A stretch of DNA of 64,000 bases from Seminavis robusta (lineage: Eukaryota; Bacillariophyta; Bacillariophyceae; Naviculales; Naviculaceae), in contig CAICTM010000264.1 of NCBI GenBank assembly GCA_903772945.1, positions 18,880 to 82,879 on the forward strand. The letters run 5' to 3'. The notes below the pieces were generated by a model. That model was not told where the DNA came from. It ran no database searches and saw only the letters and a program-made list of their open reading frames with translations. The stretch's first letter is position 1; each line of letters opens with the position of its first letter. Shown here piece by piece: positions 32,659-44,481 of this stretch. A program made the position numbers and the translations under genes.

Positions 32659-35600
32659 ATGGAATCCCGCGACCTTCGAGAGAGTTCTAGTACATGTACA
32701 TCTCGAGTAAGCGATCCGCCTGAGACCTTGGCAATCTACTACAACTTTAAGAAGAACGCTGGTATCCGTATGTACGACTGGAAGAAGGAAGACCATTGCT
32801 TGGAAGTGCCTTTTACGAACTCGACACTTACAATCGGCGATCTCCGAGGGAAACTCTTTGATCGGTTCATTGGTCATGAAGAATTCCGGTTGCCCCCGTG
32901 CACTGTAGCCGTCCCCATCAAGTTATTCCCAGTGCTCATCCCGAGCAAGAAGCTGTCCCAAGACATTGATGAATCGAATGATGACAAGCTGTTCATAGAA
33001 ACCTTGCTGGAAACAGTGCCAAGTGTCCTCGACTGCGAACATCCGCTGATCTTGCTAAATCCTGTTTTTGACTACAAGATTCAGGTTGATGTCATTGAGA
33101 ATCCTGTTTACGACCGAGAAGACGTGTACGATACGAACTTGGACGAATCTGTGGCCAAGCCTGGCACTATTGTCCAGGTTTGCATTCTGCAATCGGAATG
33201 CACAAGCGATGCCTGGCTGCAAAAGATCTACAGGGCAGTAGGCATGTCGGAACTCGATCGTGCTCATGTCCTCTGGAAGGGCGACGAAATAGTTTCTGTG
33301 CCCTTTGTGAGAGAATGGTCCGAGTCCAGACTACAGATTTGGATCAACCAGTGGCGTCTTTGTGTCCGGACACTGGGAGGGGAAACGATCCGTGTATCTG
33401 TCAATCCACTGGACACACCCAAGGCTTTGGTGGATGTAATCAAAGATCAGTCCTGGAGGCTCAGAGGGCTACCCTGGGGGGCTAGCTTTGGCCTGGTGAA
33501 TTCAAACAACGGAACTATTCTCAGCGATGATGCTGAAGGCACGCTACAGAGCCTCGGTGTGAACAAGGACTCGATCCTCTACATCATACTATCCACCAAA
33601 GCTCCTACTCGACACAATGGATGCACAATACCGAAAGCAGAACACAGAGGCATGACTATCGACCAGCTTCAAGAAATCGCGAGGATTGTGCTGACGCGTT
33701 GTGTGCCAGAAAAATGGACAAGCACAAACCCAGATCATGACGATAAGCTGTTGCGGCCAGAGGACGTGACGCTCTATGATCTCATGCATCACTACATCAA
33801 GCCGGAAACACTTGCGCGAAATTACAGTTATGTTGAGCCGGTGTCGGAATCAGAGGAAACAATCAGAGGAAGCAAATGTTACTTCACAAGCCACTGGTGG
33901 GGCGGACCGGTTCTTGATTATTTTGTTGCGTGCTTGTCTGAGCACGCTACGCACTGCAGCAAGCGACATGCTCAAAATGACAGTCAGGGCCCCCCAATAA
34001 CCTATTGGATCTGTGATTATGCCATCCGTCAACATGACGTGAAAGCTGAGCTTCATGTCGACCCAACCAACAACGAAGAGCACGTTCCGCCGCCAACTGT
34101 ACTGGATACACGTTTCTTCAGAGCAATGGAATGGAGCAAAGGGACTGTACCCGTCCTTGATGCGGAAGCCACGACGTACAAGCGCATCTGGTGCGTTTTC
34201 GAGCTATTTGTCACGCTGGATGTGAGGAAAGCTGCCTCCGGTGCATACGCGTACGATATTTGTGCGATGGACAAAGGCGATACCGGGCCTGCAGTTCTCT
34301 TGGACCCAACAGACAAACATTCAGACGCGTACACTGTATACCTCTGCAAGTTTCCCCTTTGACATGTGCCTGAAAGCTCTCGCTGTCAATTTGGCAGAAG
34401 CGGAAGCATCATTTCCACGTGACAGGGCCATGATATTGGATAACATAGTTCAAGATCACAGCGCACGCTCTGACGGGACCAGCAACTCGGGGAAACCTTG
34501 AATATCTTGAACCGCAAGTTACAAGGAATGTTTGCACAGTCTTTGTACCAGATTGCTGTCAGGAATGGGGATTCGTCTTTACCTGCTTTGCGGCGTGCTC
34601 TCTTGGCGGCTCCGTATACGGACTCGAGCATGTCGTTTCGAGATGGAACATTTCGTGATGAAGCAAAGAACTTCATCGGGGCACTACCGGAAACGCTTCT
34701 ATCGTGTTGTCTGGATTGCAATGGCGTCGGCTTCGAGGAATCAAGTGAGTTCTCCGCTGGGCTTTGTCGCCTCCAATCTCTGACAGCGCTGGAGCTCAGA
34801 ATCGGGGAGAACAAGCAGTTACTAGACGCCAGCGCCTTATGAGGTGAGCTTGCAAGGATGCACAACTTGGAGAGCTTGAAGCTCGACTTCCACAACTGCA
34901 GGGCCCTGAAGTCGATCCAGAGGCTTGGCGAAAGCCTCCCAGCGCTGCACAGGCTTTCCTATATTTCGCTGAATCTAGCGCAAGCAGGAATCGACTCCCT
35001 TGACGACTTCTGGGAACACCTAGCGGCTGCCAGTAGTGTGAAGCGATGCTCCTTCGAGATAGCCTTATCTACAACAACGGATGGCATTGCAAGCAGTCTC
35101 GCCGTCGGCATCTCTACGCTATCGAGCCTCGAAGTGTGTGAAGTGATCCTGAACGGATACAATGAGGCAGTGTTCGACATTGGCGAGTCCCTTGCCAGCA
35201 CAAGCAGGGTTCCAATACTCAGGGTCAGGGCAGCGGAGACTGTCCCGAAGATTGAGGGGGTCCCGTTGTCAAAGATGAGGGCTGGACTTGAGGGATTGAA
35301 GGTCTTAGAATGGGCTGGCGACGACATCAAATCTTTGCCTATTGTCTTAGGTTCAGCAACCAGACTCTCTACGTTGGACCTGAAGAACACCAGATACAAC
35401 ACCTTTTGGGACAATGTTGGTCCAGGTTTGGCGAAGCCAATTGTCCAGATGAGTTGGCTCGAAGTGCTCGCTCTGGATCTACACGATATGAACCTGATTG
35501 ATTGCGTCCTGGAGTTGTTCAGCGCATTCAGCACCGCCTCCTTTGAACGCTTGAAGAAGCTTCATGTCGTTTTTACGTCCGAGTTTTCCAATCGCGGCAC

Positions 35601-36018
35601 CGGCGGAAACATTGTGTGCTTGGACGACTTTGCAATCTTCTCAGGACAAAGGATGCCTTTGATGAAATCTCTTCGGCTGGCCTTTTGCGTTGAGGAATGT
35701 TACTACGACTGGGACTACAATTGGAACAGGGAGCTGTTCTCAAACATTTCAGGCTTTGCTGATGGCTTGCGAGCGCTGAACGGCCGACTAGACGACCTGG
35801 AAGTCAAATTGAAGGACTTCTTCGTGACCAGAAACAGCATAGCAAGAGTGTTGCAAGCTGCGGTTGATTGTGTGGATGGGGCAACCAAACTAGATCTGGA
35901 GCTTGGAAGTTTGCCCAGAATACAATCTGTTGAGGATCTATGCGATGCCCTCTGCAGAACTGAAAAGGAAAGTCTGCAATCTGAAAAGTTAAGTTTACCC
36001 ACACAACTCACCCTCTGA
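32659..36018 (+). pseudogene. Broken UBL / TIR-like / LRR protein gene
   Basis: The frame is open from ATG 32659 to 34362, then shifts by +1 near 34330-34350 (similarity continues at FPFDMCLKAL), shifts again around 34440-34500, and meets an in-frame TGA at 34840-34842, after which the same frame runs to 36018. No GT-AG intron repairs these breaks. Visible parts: a region near residues 230-310 resembling a ubiquitin-like fold ('LCVRTLGGETIRVSVNP', 'DAEGTLQSLGVNKDSILYII'); a 'FTSHWWGGP...YWICDYAIRQH...RIWCVFEL' region, which resembles TIR-type folds including a Glu after the WC pair; and a long C-terminal LRR-like region ('LESLKLDFHN', 'LSTLDLKNTR', 'LEVLALDLHD'). Function is not known; the assignment to TIR is by motif shape only. 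The three disruptions indicate a pseudogene unless the assembly is faulty. Confidence 0.7.
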
Positions 36019-36979
36019 CGACTCCACTCTGTCTGTCGGGCCATCGAGCTAGGATCTGATCGTCTCTCTTTTGGGTGGGAACTTGGTTGGGGGATTTTCT
36101 GCCCTTGAGTCACTCAAACGGTTGGGGAGCAAAGGAGGCATCTACTCCAAGGCTTGAACAGCCAGTATACAAGTGGAGTGTCAATGCAGAGTATCTGGAC
36201 GATTCGATTCAGACCTGTCAAGCCGAGAATCCACGAGGCCGAAGTCTGACAACCAAGCAAAGTGGGCTGCATTTGCACGGATTGGTACCTACTTGTACAA
36301 GTAGGGCTTCTTGGTTGCGAAGAAGAGCAGAATTTTATCTTATCCATTTTGTCTTCTCCCCTCTACAGCTTCGCCTTTCAAGTGCCTTCCTGTGGCCTCG
36401 CCTTGTCTGAAGACTACAAGATGTAGAGAAGGCACTTGGAATTGAACTTGATCTCGGGACGAGCCAGTTGGACTCAACATGGGAGCCTTGAAACATACCG
36501 GGAACTGCTGTAACCGAAATCAGGGCTGCCGCCTTATCTGACTTCAACATCACCAACAAGGCCCTCGTGCCAGGAGATGCCCCAGGGGAACTTGTCATTT
36601 GACTGAAACTTACTTGCTGTTGAGCGTGGCATGTGCTTGCTGGGTTAGAATGGACTTCAAGACCCCGTCCGGGCAGCTCGTTGATGGAAACAAACAAGTG
36701 CAAATATCCACGCAATCACAATGAGACACAACAACACGAAGCTTCAGATGCAAAGCCCACAATGACGGTGATAAACTAAGATCGAGATGCTGCCCATTCG
36801 CAGATCTAGCTACTATTGCTTGGACGAGGTTGATGAAGTGGGTTACAATATGTAATATGAATCATTAGGAAGGGTTATTTACAAGCTTTTCAGGCATGTT
36901 TGTGTACATGAGTATGTGCATCATCATCATCATCAAAGGGTTGATGAGAATCAAAAATCAAAAGAGTCTCTTGGATCGA
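36019..36979. other. Intergenic region containing an LRR exon relic
   Basis: Apart from the relic at about 36430-36675 (separate entry) no gene is seen. A CATCAT microsatellite lies at 36919-36936, just beyond the 3' end of the Ser-rich gene that follows on the minus strand. Confidence 0.45.
36430..36675 (+). pseudogene. Eroded copy of the last exon of the LRR gene
   Basis: The sequence starting TTGGAATTGAACTTGATCTC and then CCAGTTGGACTCAACA matches the start of exon 2 of the LRR gene at 31609-31650, and 36537-36596 (CTGACTTCAACATCACCAACAA...GCCCCAGGGGAACTT) matches 31832-31890. The tail GTGTGCTTGC...ATGGACTTCAA is also shared in altered form near 36630-36660. About 180 bp between the two blocks is missing, and stops interrupt the frame. 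It shows that the neighbouring LRR gene family once extended here. Confidence 0.75.
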
Positions 36980-37480
36980 TCACTGCGCAGCGTCCAAGCG
37001 GCAAATCGACGAGAGAATAGTTCGAGACCTGACCATCCCATGACTGGAGGATGCCAGGCAAGTCTTTCGTCTTCCACAGGAGGAAAGCGAGGACGATCCC
37101 AGAAGACTCTTGATGCTGGAATCCGACAAGTCACTATGGTCTTCGTCGTCGTTCAATCCAAAGCTACTGTCAAAGTCAATGGTGGGAAAGGGTGCATCTT
37201 GTTGGAGAAAAGAGATATGATCACTATTATGGTAAACAAAGGAGGAAGGGAGGGAGGAATGTAGCTGTGTCATGGATAGAGCACTGTCTCCATTGCTATT
37301 GAGCTTTCGGCGCTTGGCGACGGTGAGCTGTTCATGAAGAGCTTCTGTGGCAGGAGATGCCGTGGTTTTCTTGCTGGAGGAGATGATCAGGTCCAAGCCT
37401 TCCAGGGGAAATCGGTTGCTGCTGTTGATATTGCTCATGCTGGATGCTCGTTTACGGTTCTGGGAATTAGATTGGCACAT
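36980..37480 (-). CDS. Small Ser-rich hypothetical protein with basic motif
   Basis: 166 residues from the ATG at 37480 (MCQSNSQNRKRASS); a longer frame starts at 37615 but its first 45 residues look like leader sequence. It is rich in Ser and has two basic clusters ('NRKRASS', 'VAKRRKLN') that could serve as nuclear localisation signals, an acidic 'LNDDEDHSDLSD' stretch and a 'SLLGSSSLSSCGRRK' segment. No domain is recognised. The composition is coherent over the whole frame, which is the main reason for calling a gene. It could be a regulatory protein, but that is only a guess. Confidence 0.45.
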   Translation of the reverse strand: MCQSNSQNRKRASSMSNINSSNRFPLEGLDLIISSSKKTTASPATEALHEQLTVAKRRKLNSNGDSALSMTQLHSSLPSSFVYHNSDHISFLQQDAPFPTIDFDSSFGLNDDEDHSDLSDSSIKSLLGSSSLSSCGRRKTCLASSSHGMVRSRTILSSICRLDAAQ

Positions 37481-40400
37481 TGTTTGGTTTATGAGCAAAA
37501 GAGGGAGATAGCGGGTGCGGGGATACGATGCTTGCTCGTGGAATGGCAACCCGAGCACATCAAGCAGTGAGATCCAAACAAACTGGGGTTGGAAACCAGC
37601 TTCCACGGTTGACAATTCTCTTCAACTCAACCATTTAATTAAGAAACCATGTTCTTCGAGAAGTTTTTCAAACCTGACGTGGTGAAAGAGCGATCGAGCG
37701 ATCGAGCTATGAAAGCGAGCCAAAGGCCAAAATCGGAACACTGTGGTATTTTAAAATAGCTCTGTGGTCCTCTCGAGTTCTCAAGTACTGGTAGCTCTCG
37801 AGTACAGGGGCTGTTTTGAAAGCAGGTAGTTGCGGTAAATCAAGTTCTCTATACAAAAATGAGAAGTAAACATTAACTTTAACCCTAAACTTACCTGAAC
37901 TACCCATCTAAAACTGTCTTCCTGGTACCTTCAAGCCCGCTTTCTCTTTTCTGCATTCTTGTTTCTGAAATTCCTCGTAACTGACATTCTGCGAGCTTTT
38001 CCCCTTAAGAATGATGAAATGCCTCACAGAGAATATCGCAGGTTTCATCGTCAAACTATGATCAAGAGAACACTACTTATGTCAAGAGGCAATCAGAGCT
38101 CATACCGGGGGGTGCCTCAAACCGACTGACTGTAACTGAGGATGTCTTACTCCACCTTCCTGTCTTGTCCCTTTGACCATCACCAGCTTCAACCACGCTA
38201 TACCAGGTACCGACCTCTACCGCTCTTTCTACCGCCTTATTGCCACCTTTTTACCGCCTCCCACCGCGCTGTACTGACCTTAACCGCTTTCAACCGTCCG
38301 TTTTGGCGACTTGAAGTGATAGTTTCGGTGGTTGAGGTAACAGTCAATCATTTGGAGTTGGTTTGAGGCTTCCTCCAGAGACTTAGTAGCGAACATTGGT
38401 ACTACTAGTGTAAGGAACATTGAAGTAGCAAGGAGCAAGGGGCTTTGCTTGGTACCAGGTACCGCTACACCGCTACTGTAGCGTACCGTACGGGTACGTA
38501 CAGCGTACTAGTAGCAAGGAGCCTTCTCGCACCCGAGTACCGCTTATCCTTCAGCTGATCCCACGGAAAAAACCAAAAACTAAACAGTGTGTTCCTTGTT
38601 CCTTGGAGTGGTACCTACTTACTTGATACTGAGTATCTGATAGCTTATCGGATTGCTTCAACAAAGCAACGGATTTCAGTATTGGTGGAGTTTCAGTGGC
38701 GAGCTACGGGCAGCCACAGCAGGCTCCGAGCTCCGAGCTCAAGCATCACCTTCGAACTATCAACGAACTTGAGGTTGAGGCAGCGAACTTGACTGGTGGG
38801 TCGGACAAAGCCAGGGCCGATTCGGAGAGAGAGACATCGTTTCAATCGTAGTCCAGACCGCATCCGGTATGGAGTCTAGCTACCGGTATGGCTCTTACCT
38901 GTGGTGTTGCCTGGTTGCTACCTCTTGCAATCCGTGTTCTTTCGCTTTTGTTGAATAGTCGCTTGGGCAGGTGTTGTTGTTGGTCCTGTTGCGCAAAGGC
39001 TTATCATACTTCTTTTCGCTCCAGTGGGATCCAATAACCGCAAGCGACCTCACTTTTCTTCTGGACCCAGCCATCGCCACCGGGTGTTGTAGAAAGTTTG
39101 TCCCTGCATGTTGTTGACCACCTTAATGCGATAGGCCCATTGCAACACGCAACCAAGGGACGAGAACAAAGAAGCAGCCAGCCATCTTCTGCTTCTCTGC
39201 ATAATGGCCAAGTCTATTGGTGGGACTACAACCTACAACAGCGCAACGGATGAAAAAGTCAAAATATCTACAGCCTTAGAAGCCACCCAGTTGGTGGAAG
39301 GCGCCACCCCGCATTGATCCACTTACACGTCTATACTCAATTTACACTAGAACATCCTTTGAGAGCTCCCTGTGCTTTACTTTAGTCTGACACAACCAGT
39401 AGCCGATACTCCTGCGAGTTTTGTTTGGTTACCGGTAGCCCATGTAGCCCTAAATGCACCTGCACCTGCTTTTCCAGCTGGCAAGGTGCTACTGAACATG
39501 CTTGGGCCATGCTCCGGAGTCTACCGGGATGCCTTGAGGCCTTGACTGTTCCCCAGAGCCCCAAAATGTAACGCTAGCTAGGTGACATTTGTCGACCAGG
39601 TACCTGGTACCGGTAACAATCTTTAACCCATCATCGAGCACGGAAGCAGCCCAGGTGGCTTGTTTTTTGGCTGCACAACACCAACCCGTCTAGCTAGTGG
39701 ATACCTACTAGGCTCCAGAATCCAGCTCCAATTAAAGCAGAGCCCAATAGAGAAAGCGAAGCTGAAAGTGCTAGCCAAAACCGTGGATATCTACACGTTA
39801 CAAAACGGTGAACGAAGCGAACAGCTCAACGTACCTCCACTGACAAAAGAAGCTTCTCCTTTGATGCTTGTTCTCCAATGCTCAAAAAGACCCCGGTGGC
39901 TGCATTCGATCAGGATGCCTCAGTTGATACCTGAAGTTCTAGTAGCACAACAGAGCATTCCCCCACCGGCTACGAATGAATACTGACTAACTAAAGCATT
40001 CACTTAGGGATGATACCTCCCGCAGCTATTCCCACCCAGTGGCTTCGCGACGAGGGTGAACGCAAGGTCTCGGCCCCTTTTCTACCGAAGCACGACAAAA
40101 GCGATGCTTTCCCAAAAGAAGTGGAATGACAAAAGAAGACGATTATGGTTCTCCACGAGCTACCAGTTGCAAGAGAGCCTGAAGGCTTCAAACAAATCCC
40201 AAATGAGTGAATCCTCTTCGATCCAGCAGTCGTAGCATTGCTCCTACGGCAAGGTTTTGTGTCGTGGAAGATCGTTAGTTTATGAAGTGTATGAATACGA
40301 GAACAGGTTGCTGCAAACAGGCTTCTGCTGCATGGTAGCTTCAGGCTTCAGTGATGTTGAGGGATGGAACGGTGCTGTTCTTCATCACTAAGCCTTTTTG

Positions 40401-40490
40401 TTTAGCGATCTGATGGAGAGCTTCTCTCACCAGAATGGAATCCAGGACTAGCAACTGGAAACGGGTTGATGGCATCATTGATCAATGTTG
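37481..40490. other. 3-kb region without supported genes
   Basis: Open frames are short and lack motifs. The stretch 38440-38520 is a dense series of GGTACC, GTACGG and CGTACG words, and 39596-39615 repeats CAGGTACCTGGTACCGGTAA. I see no RNA gene. Confidence 0.45.
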
Positions 40491-41381
40491 CTAGTTGCCA
40501 CCATCACCGCCGCCCCATTCCATGTTTTGGCTTGCTTGCTCCCAGAATCCTTCAAAATCCCATTCGTGGTCCCCCCAATCGACGCCATCGCCGTCGGCCA
40601 AGCACCCCCACCAAGTGCTGTCTTGGCATTCATCTGACATTTCAGCCAATGCAATCCAGATGCCAAGCAGTTGACAGCATATAGCAAATATAGCCCACTG
40701 TATGCCAATGCATTTTGGAAGGCAGCAGGGCCACACCTCCTTGTAGCATGCATATGCATCCGAGTGTTCTATTGTTCGGAAAATGGTGTCATCTGAAATG
40801 TCTGCAATGGCGAAGATCCCAACACAGACCCCATAAAACAAAATGAGAAATTGGAGTAAGGGGGTATATACCCACCACTCAATGTAAATGCAGATGCAGT
40901 TGATCAAGGCATAAGCCAAGGAAATGTAGACCAAAGTCTTATTGGGCGAGTAGCAGAGTGCCAACAGGAGAGCTCCGGTCAAAACACTGGCTGCCACCGT
41001 GGCAGTTCGTCTTCCACCAGATAATATCACGAAAATCATGCTCCAAACACTGACGCCACAATAGCCGGCGGGAATGATCAGGCTGCGGCATCCACCGGCA
41101 TAGCGCGTGACACCACCTTCATTGTCATAGACTTCAATGTTGTACACGTCGCCTCCAGTGAACCAACAGGCACAGGCATGGCTCATTTCGTGCAGAAAGG
41201 TCGACATCAGACGCATCGGTTTGGCAATCAGAGTCTTCCAGGTAATCATCGCGAGTGCAATAAACGCAATGTACAGCAGAATGAACAAGGTCTGATCGTC
41301 ATTGCAGCAGCTCCATTGATCACCACTGCCGCCATCGTCACTGCCATTTTGATTGCCGTTGTCTCCACTGTCACTGCCCAT
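40491..41381 (-). CDS. M50B-type membrane zinc metalloprotease-like protein
   Basis: Intronless, 296 residues. An acidic Gly/Asn-rich N-terminus is followed by a first membrane helix (about 31-50) and the zinc-binding HEMSH (His64-Glu65...His68) in 'STFLHEMSHACACWFTGGDV', the pattern of Pfam peptidase_M50B. 'GGVTRYAGG...LIIPAGYCG' is the conserved beta/membrane re-entrant part of this family, and several more hydrophobic helices follow up to about residue 245. Members occur in bacteria, fungi and plants as putative intramembrane metalloproteases, mostly uncharacterised. The C-terminus is acidic and Trp/Gly-rich. The stop lies at 40491 and the ATG at 41381. Confidence 0.85.
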   Translation of the reverse strand: MGSDSGDNGNQNGSDDGGSGDQWSCCNDDQTLFILLYIAFIALAMITWKTLIAKPMRLMSTFLHEMSHACACWFTGGDVYNIEVYDNEGGVTRYAGGCRSLIIPAGYCGVSVWSMIFVILSGGRRTATVAASVLTGALLLALCYSPNKTLVYISLAYALINCICIYIEWWVYTPLLQFLILFYGVCVGIFAIADISDDTIFRTIEHSDAYACYKEVWPCCLPKCIGIQWAIFAICCQLLGIWIALAEMSDECQDSTWWGCLADGDGVDWGDHEWDFEGFWEQASQNMEWGGGDGGN

Positions 41382-43931
41382 GCTGTCAGTCGTCTAACTA
41401 ACTAACGCTACACAGAAAGGAAACCGCCTCTGCTCTAGCTCGTCTTCCTCTCGTGTAGACTCTAACAATAGATAGATCAAGCTCACTGGATACGGTACGG
41501 TACAAATGAAATGGATCAGCGAGACCTGGTCCGTTCCTCACAATCACACGGAATCAATCAGCATTTTGCTCCCATGGCTGCTTTGATGTCTGTTATTGTA
41601 GTGGCTCGTGCCGCTTTTGTGAGTACAACGACCTCTCCACCACCGTCATTTGCGCCATGGCCGTCGGTTTCGTGGCGCATCTCATTGGACTTGACCGTTG
41701 CCTCCAAGCAGGAGCGTGCAAGTGAGGCGAACCCTCAAAATAAGGTTATGGTCACTTTCTCACTTTTTAGCAAGTTCGTTCGCATAATTTTGAAGATTTC
41801 GATTCGATTCGTGTTGGTGCCAACCGCCCAAATTGGATTTCGCCATTTCGCACCACTGTGCACCCATTTCAACACAAGCAATTGCCAGTAAGGCTCGCCA
41901 CCAGCCACGTTAGAGAATGAGAATTCTCTCTCCAACCAAGATAGGAAATGAGAATGGTTTGGTAGGCCTTGGTTACAGGTTGAACTTCCAATCATATGTG
42001 GAATGTGGAATCGAATCGAATCAATGTGGACTGTGGGTCGCATTCTGGGCCATTCCGGCTGCTCTTTGAGACATACTAGTACATGATACAGTAGGAATGG
42101 CTGTTGATATTCCCATTGTTGCCACCGGACATGATATTCCTGGTAGTTATTATTCCCATGGTTTCCATTGGACATGATAGTCAATATGTTGTTCTCGTTT
42201 TGGTTGCTTGATTCCACTGATGTGCTTCTTTGTTCATGCATGTTGCTGCTTCCTGGTTCCAGGTAATCTTCATTTTCAGTGATTAATGCTGGAGGAAGCT
42301 CCAGCTTCCGCGATCGGCACCTGTGACTGTTACTAGAGCTACTTTCTGCTGAGCAACGCAGTTTGAATTTGGAGGCTCCTTGAGAGAATGTAGTTAACCT
42401 TATTTGGCTTCTAACTTCTACTCTACCAACAAAGGTTTTCAAACAATTCTGTTATGATGGCCGTGATGATGGCCAGTTGAGTTGAATGCGAATAGGCAAC
42501 TTGAATTCAAAGCAAAAATCAGGAGGAATCAGAAAAACTCCCACGACGACGCTGGCTGCACCCACGAAAACTGGTACTAGTGCGCTATATTCTTTCTTCC
42601 TTGAATCATGTTCCTGGTTGCGGTCCAATCTAGCTACACTTGTAGTAGGCAGTCCGCAAGGATACTACATGTACCTACGGTACCGACAACAAGGATTGAA
42701 GTCGAGCCAGAGCCAAAACAATTCCAGGAGTATTCCAGGCCACGATGGCTTCTCTTGAACCTGTAGATACCGTCAGCACGCACACAGGGCGATGATAGTT
42801 CCGGAAGCTGTTCCGGAGCTGTTCCGGTCCAAGGAAGATAGTACTAGATAGGGAGTCCTGGTAACGTTTGGGTTAAAGTTTAGAATTTACTCTACAGAAT
42901 TGTACTGTTGCCAAAATTGGTTACCACATCTACCTCAACTCTAAAGCTATCTTCCAGAACGCAGGCAGGTTGGATGAAGGGTGAAGTGACAGGAAGGCCC
43001 GGTCACGCGACCAGCAGTCACCAAAAATCAGCATAAAGTCGCACACAGCATCAAAGTCGCATCAAAAGTCGTATGTAAAGTCGCATGCAAGTCGCATGAA
43101 TGTCGCGTGCGACTTTCTCGCACGACTTTCAAAGTCGCGCAAGATTTCAATAATCAAGGTGACAGAGTCGCGTAGGATCGCTGAAAGTCGTTTGGAAAGT
43201 CGTACAAAAGTCGCATGCGACTCGCACACGACTCGCACGCGACTTTGTGAACGACTTTTAGCGATCCTACGCGACTTTGACCGATCCGGGACTTTAAGTC
43301 GCATGACGGGGCCTTCCAGAGCAGACCCAAGAACAAGAAAATCAGTTCTGATAATCAGGTGGATGTAGCATTATTTAAAACATAGACCTTATGAATTACC
43401 TCAATGTCCAAATCATTTTCCAAATCTTTCTGAAACAGAACAACATTGCTCAAGCAGTGTCCGATTACAAAATGCGAACCATGTGCATATGCGAAGGAAT
43501 TAAGGAAAACTGTGAGTCACGGTTGCTGTACTCTTAGTCTCATAGTACTAGTAGATGATGCAAGAACAGGTGTCTCACGGCAAGAAGTGTACATGTACTC
43601 GGAGCTAGTCCGTACTCATTAACTATAGTAAAGTGACAATAATTATGGCTCCCTGCCCAAGTCATAACTTGGAAAGGACAGGGGAATGAAGTCTTCCGAA
43701 ATCCGAATATTGGCTATTGGGTCGCTTCCCTTTCCTCTTTTCTTTTGGCCAGCCAAACGATACGAAGCCTACTGAACCAGCTACTGAAGCCTTGCCCAGT
43801 AAACAACAACGTTCCCTCTCACGCCAACATTCCCCATCGCATTCTCATAAACCGCTCAACCCCAAACCAAACGAACCAAACAAACCAAATCCAAAGCACA
43901 GACGAAAATACTCCCGGTAATCATATCGACC
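41382..43931. other. Intergenic region with an AGTCGC repeat array
   Basis: Overlapping frames at 41511-41891 (+) and 41735-42442 (-, 235 codons) lack recognisable domains and oppose each other; I do not call either. The repeat array at 43025-43305 is listed separately. Confidence 0.4.
43025..43305. repeat. AGTCGCATG-type repeat array with 26-bp inverted repeat
   Basis: The word AGTCGCA/AGTCGTA and its complement GCGACTT occur about twenty times in 280 bp. Two arms, 43167-43192 and 43250-43275, are complementary over 26 bp with one mismatch and could form a hairpin with a 57-nt loop. The block is distinct in composition from its flanks. Confidence 0.8.
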
Positions 43932-44222
43932 ATGACGAGCCAAGATCGCGGCGGCAGCATTGCAGAATCGATTGCCGATATGGGGGCAGGAGTCCGCATC
44001 GTTGCCTCCGAGGTCTGGCATCTCCAGCGTGGCTCGTTTACGAATCGCACCAGCTCGGACGAAGAAGTAGTAAATCAAAAGGAGGAACGATCTTTCCTCA
44101 GGGTTCTTACCGATGCCATCTATGATTCGGCCACTCGATTGTTGATTATCAACGCAGAGCTCCGAGTGATGGAGAGCCATCTGGGAGGATCTCATCGGGA
44201 AGAAGAGCCCACTCGCTGTTAG
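43932..44222 (+). CDS. Small hypothetical protein
   Basis: 96-residue frame starting MTSQDRGGSIAESI in a good start context (ACCATGA). The sequence is evenly composed and amphipathic: 'IAESIADMGAGVRIVASEVW', then 'FLRVLTDAIYDSATRLLIINAELRVMESHL'. No known domain, signal peptide or membrane segment. A minus-strand frame overlaps it and is less plausible. It could be a real small gene or chance. Confidence 0.35.
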   Translation: MTSQDRGGSIAESIADMGAGVRIVASEVWHLQRGSFTNRTSSDEEVVNQKEERSFLRVLTDAIYDSATRLLIINAELRVMESHLGGSHREEEPTRC

Positions 44223-44481
44223 TCGAGGATCAGATCGGCTGGATTGCCTACCGTACATTGCATCTACATCGTCATGAGCGCTGCAAACCACGACCACAAT
44301 TAGTTTGACCCACATCAACCACATTCAGCCACATTCAGCCACAGACGACTTCAAAGACCCGTCTTCCATCAACGAGTGAGCTGCTGCTCAGCAGCCCTCT
44401 CCTGGCTACGGTACGGTGCTGCCTACGGCTGTGCTGAAAATCTCTTTTCCCTTCCTCTTGATGCTGATCCGCTTCGTCCGG

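Noticed and set aside
34241-34501. Separate small gene in the middle of the UBL/TIR-like locus
   Set aside because: It continues the sense of the upstream frame after a shift and is best read as part of the same broken gene.
41735-42442. 235-codon minus-strand frame
   Set aside because: No domain, opposed by another frame, and composition like non-coding DNA.
43025-43305. CRISPR array
   Set aside because: The words are short, in both orientations, without regular spacers, and the genome is eukaryotic.
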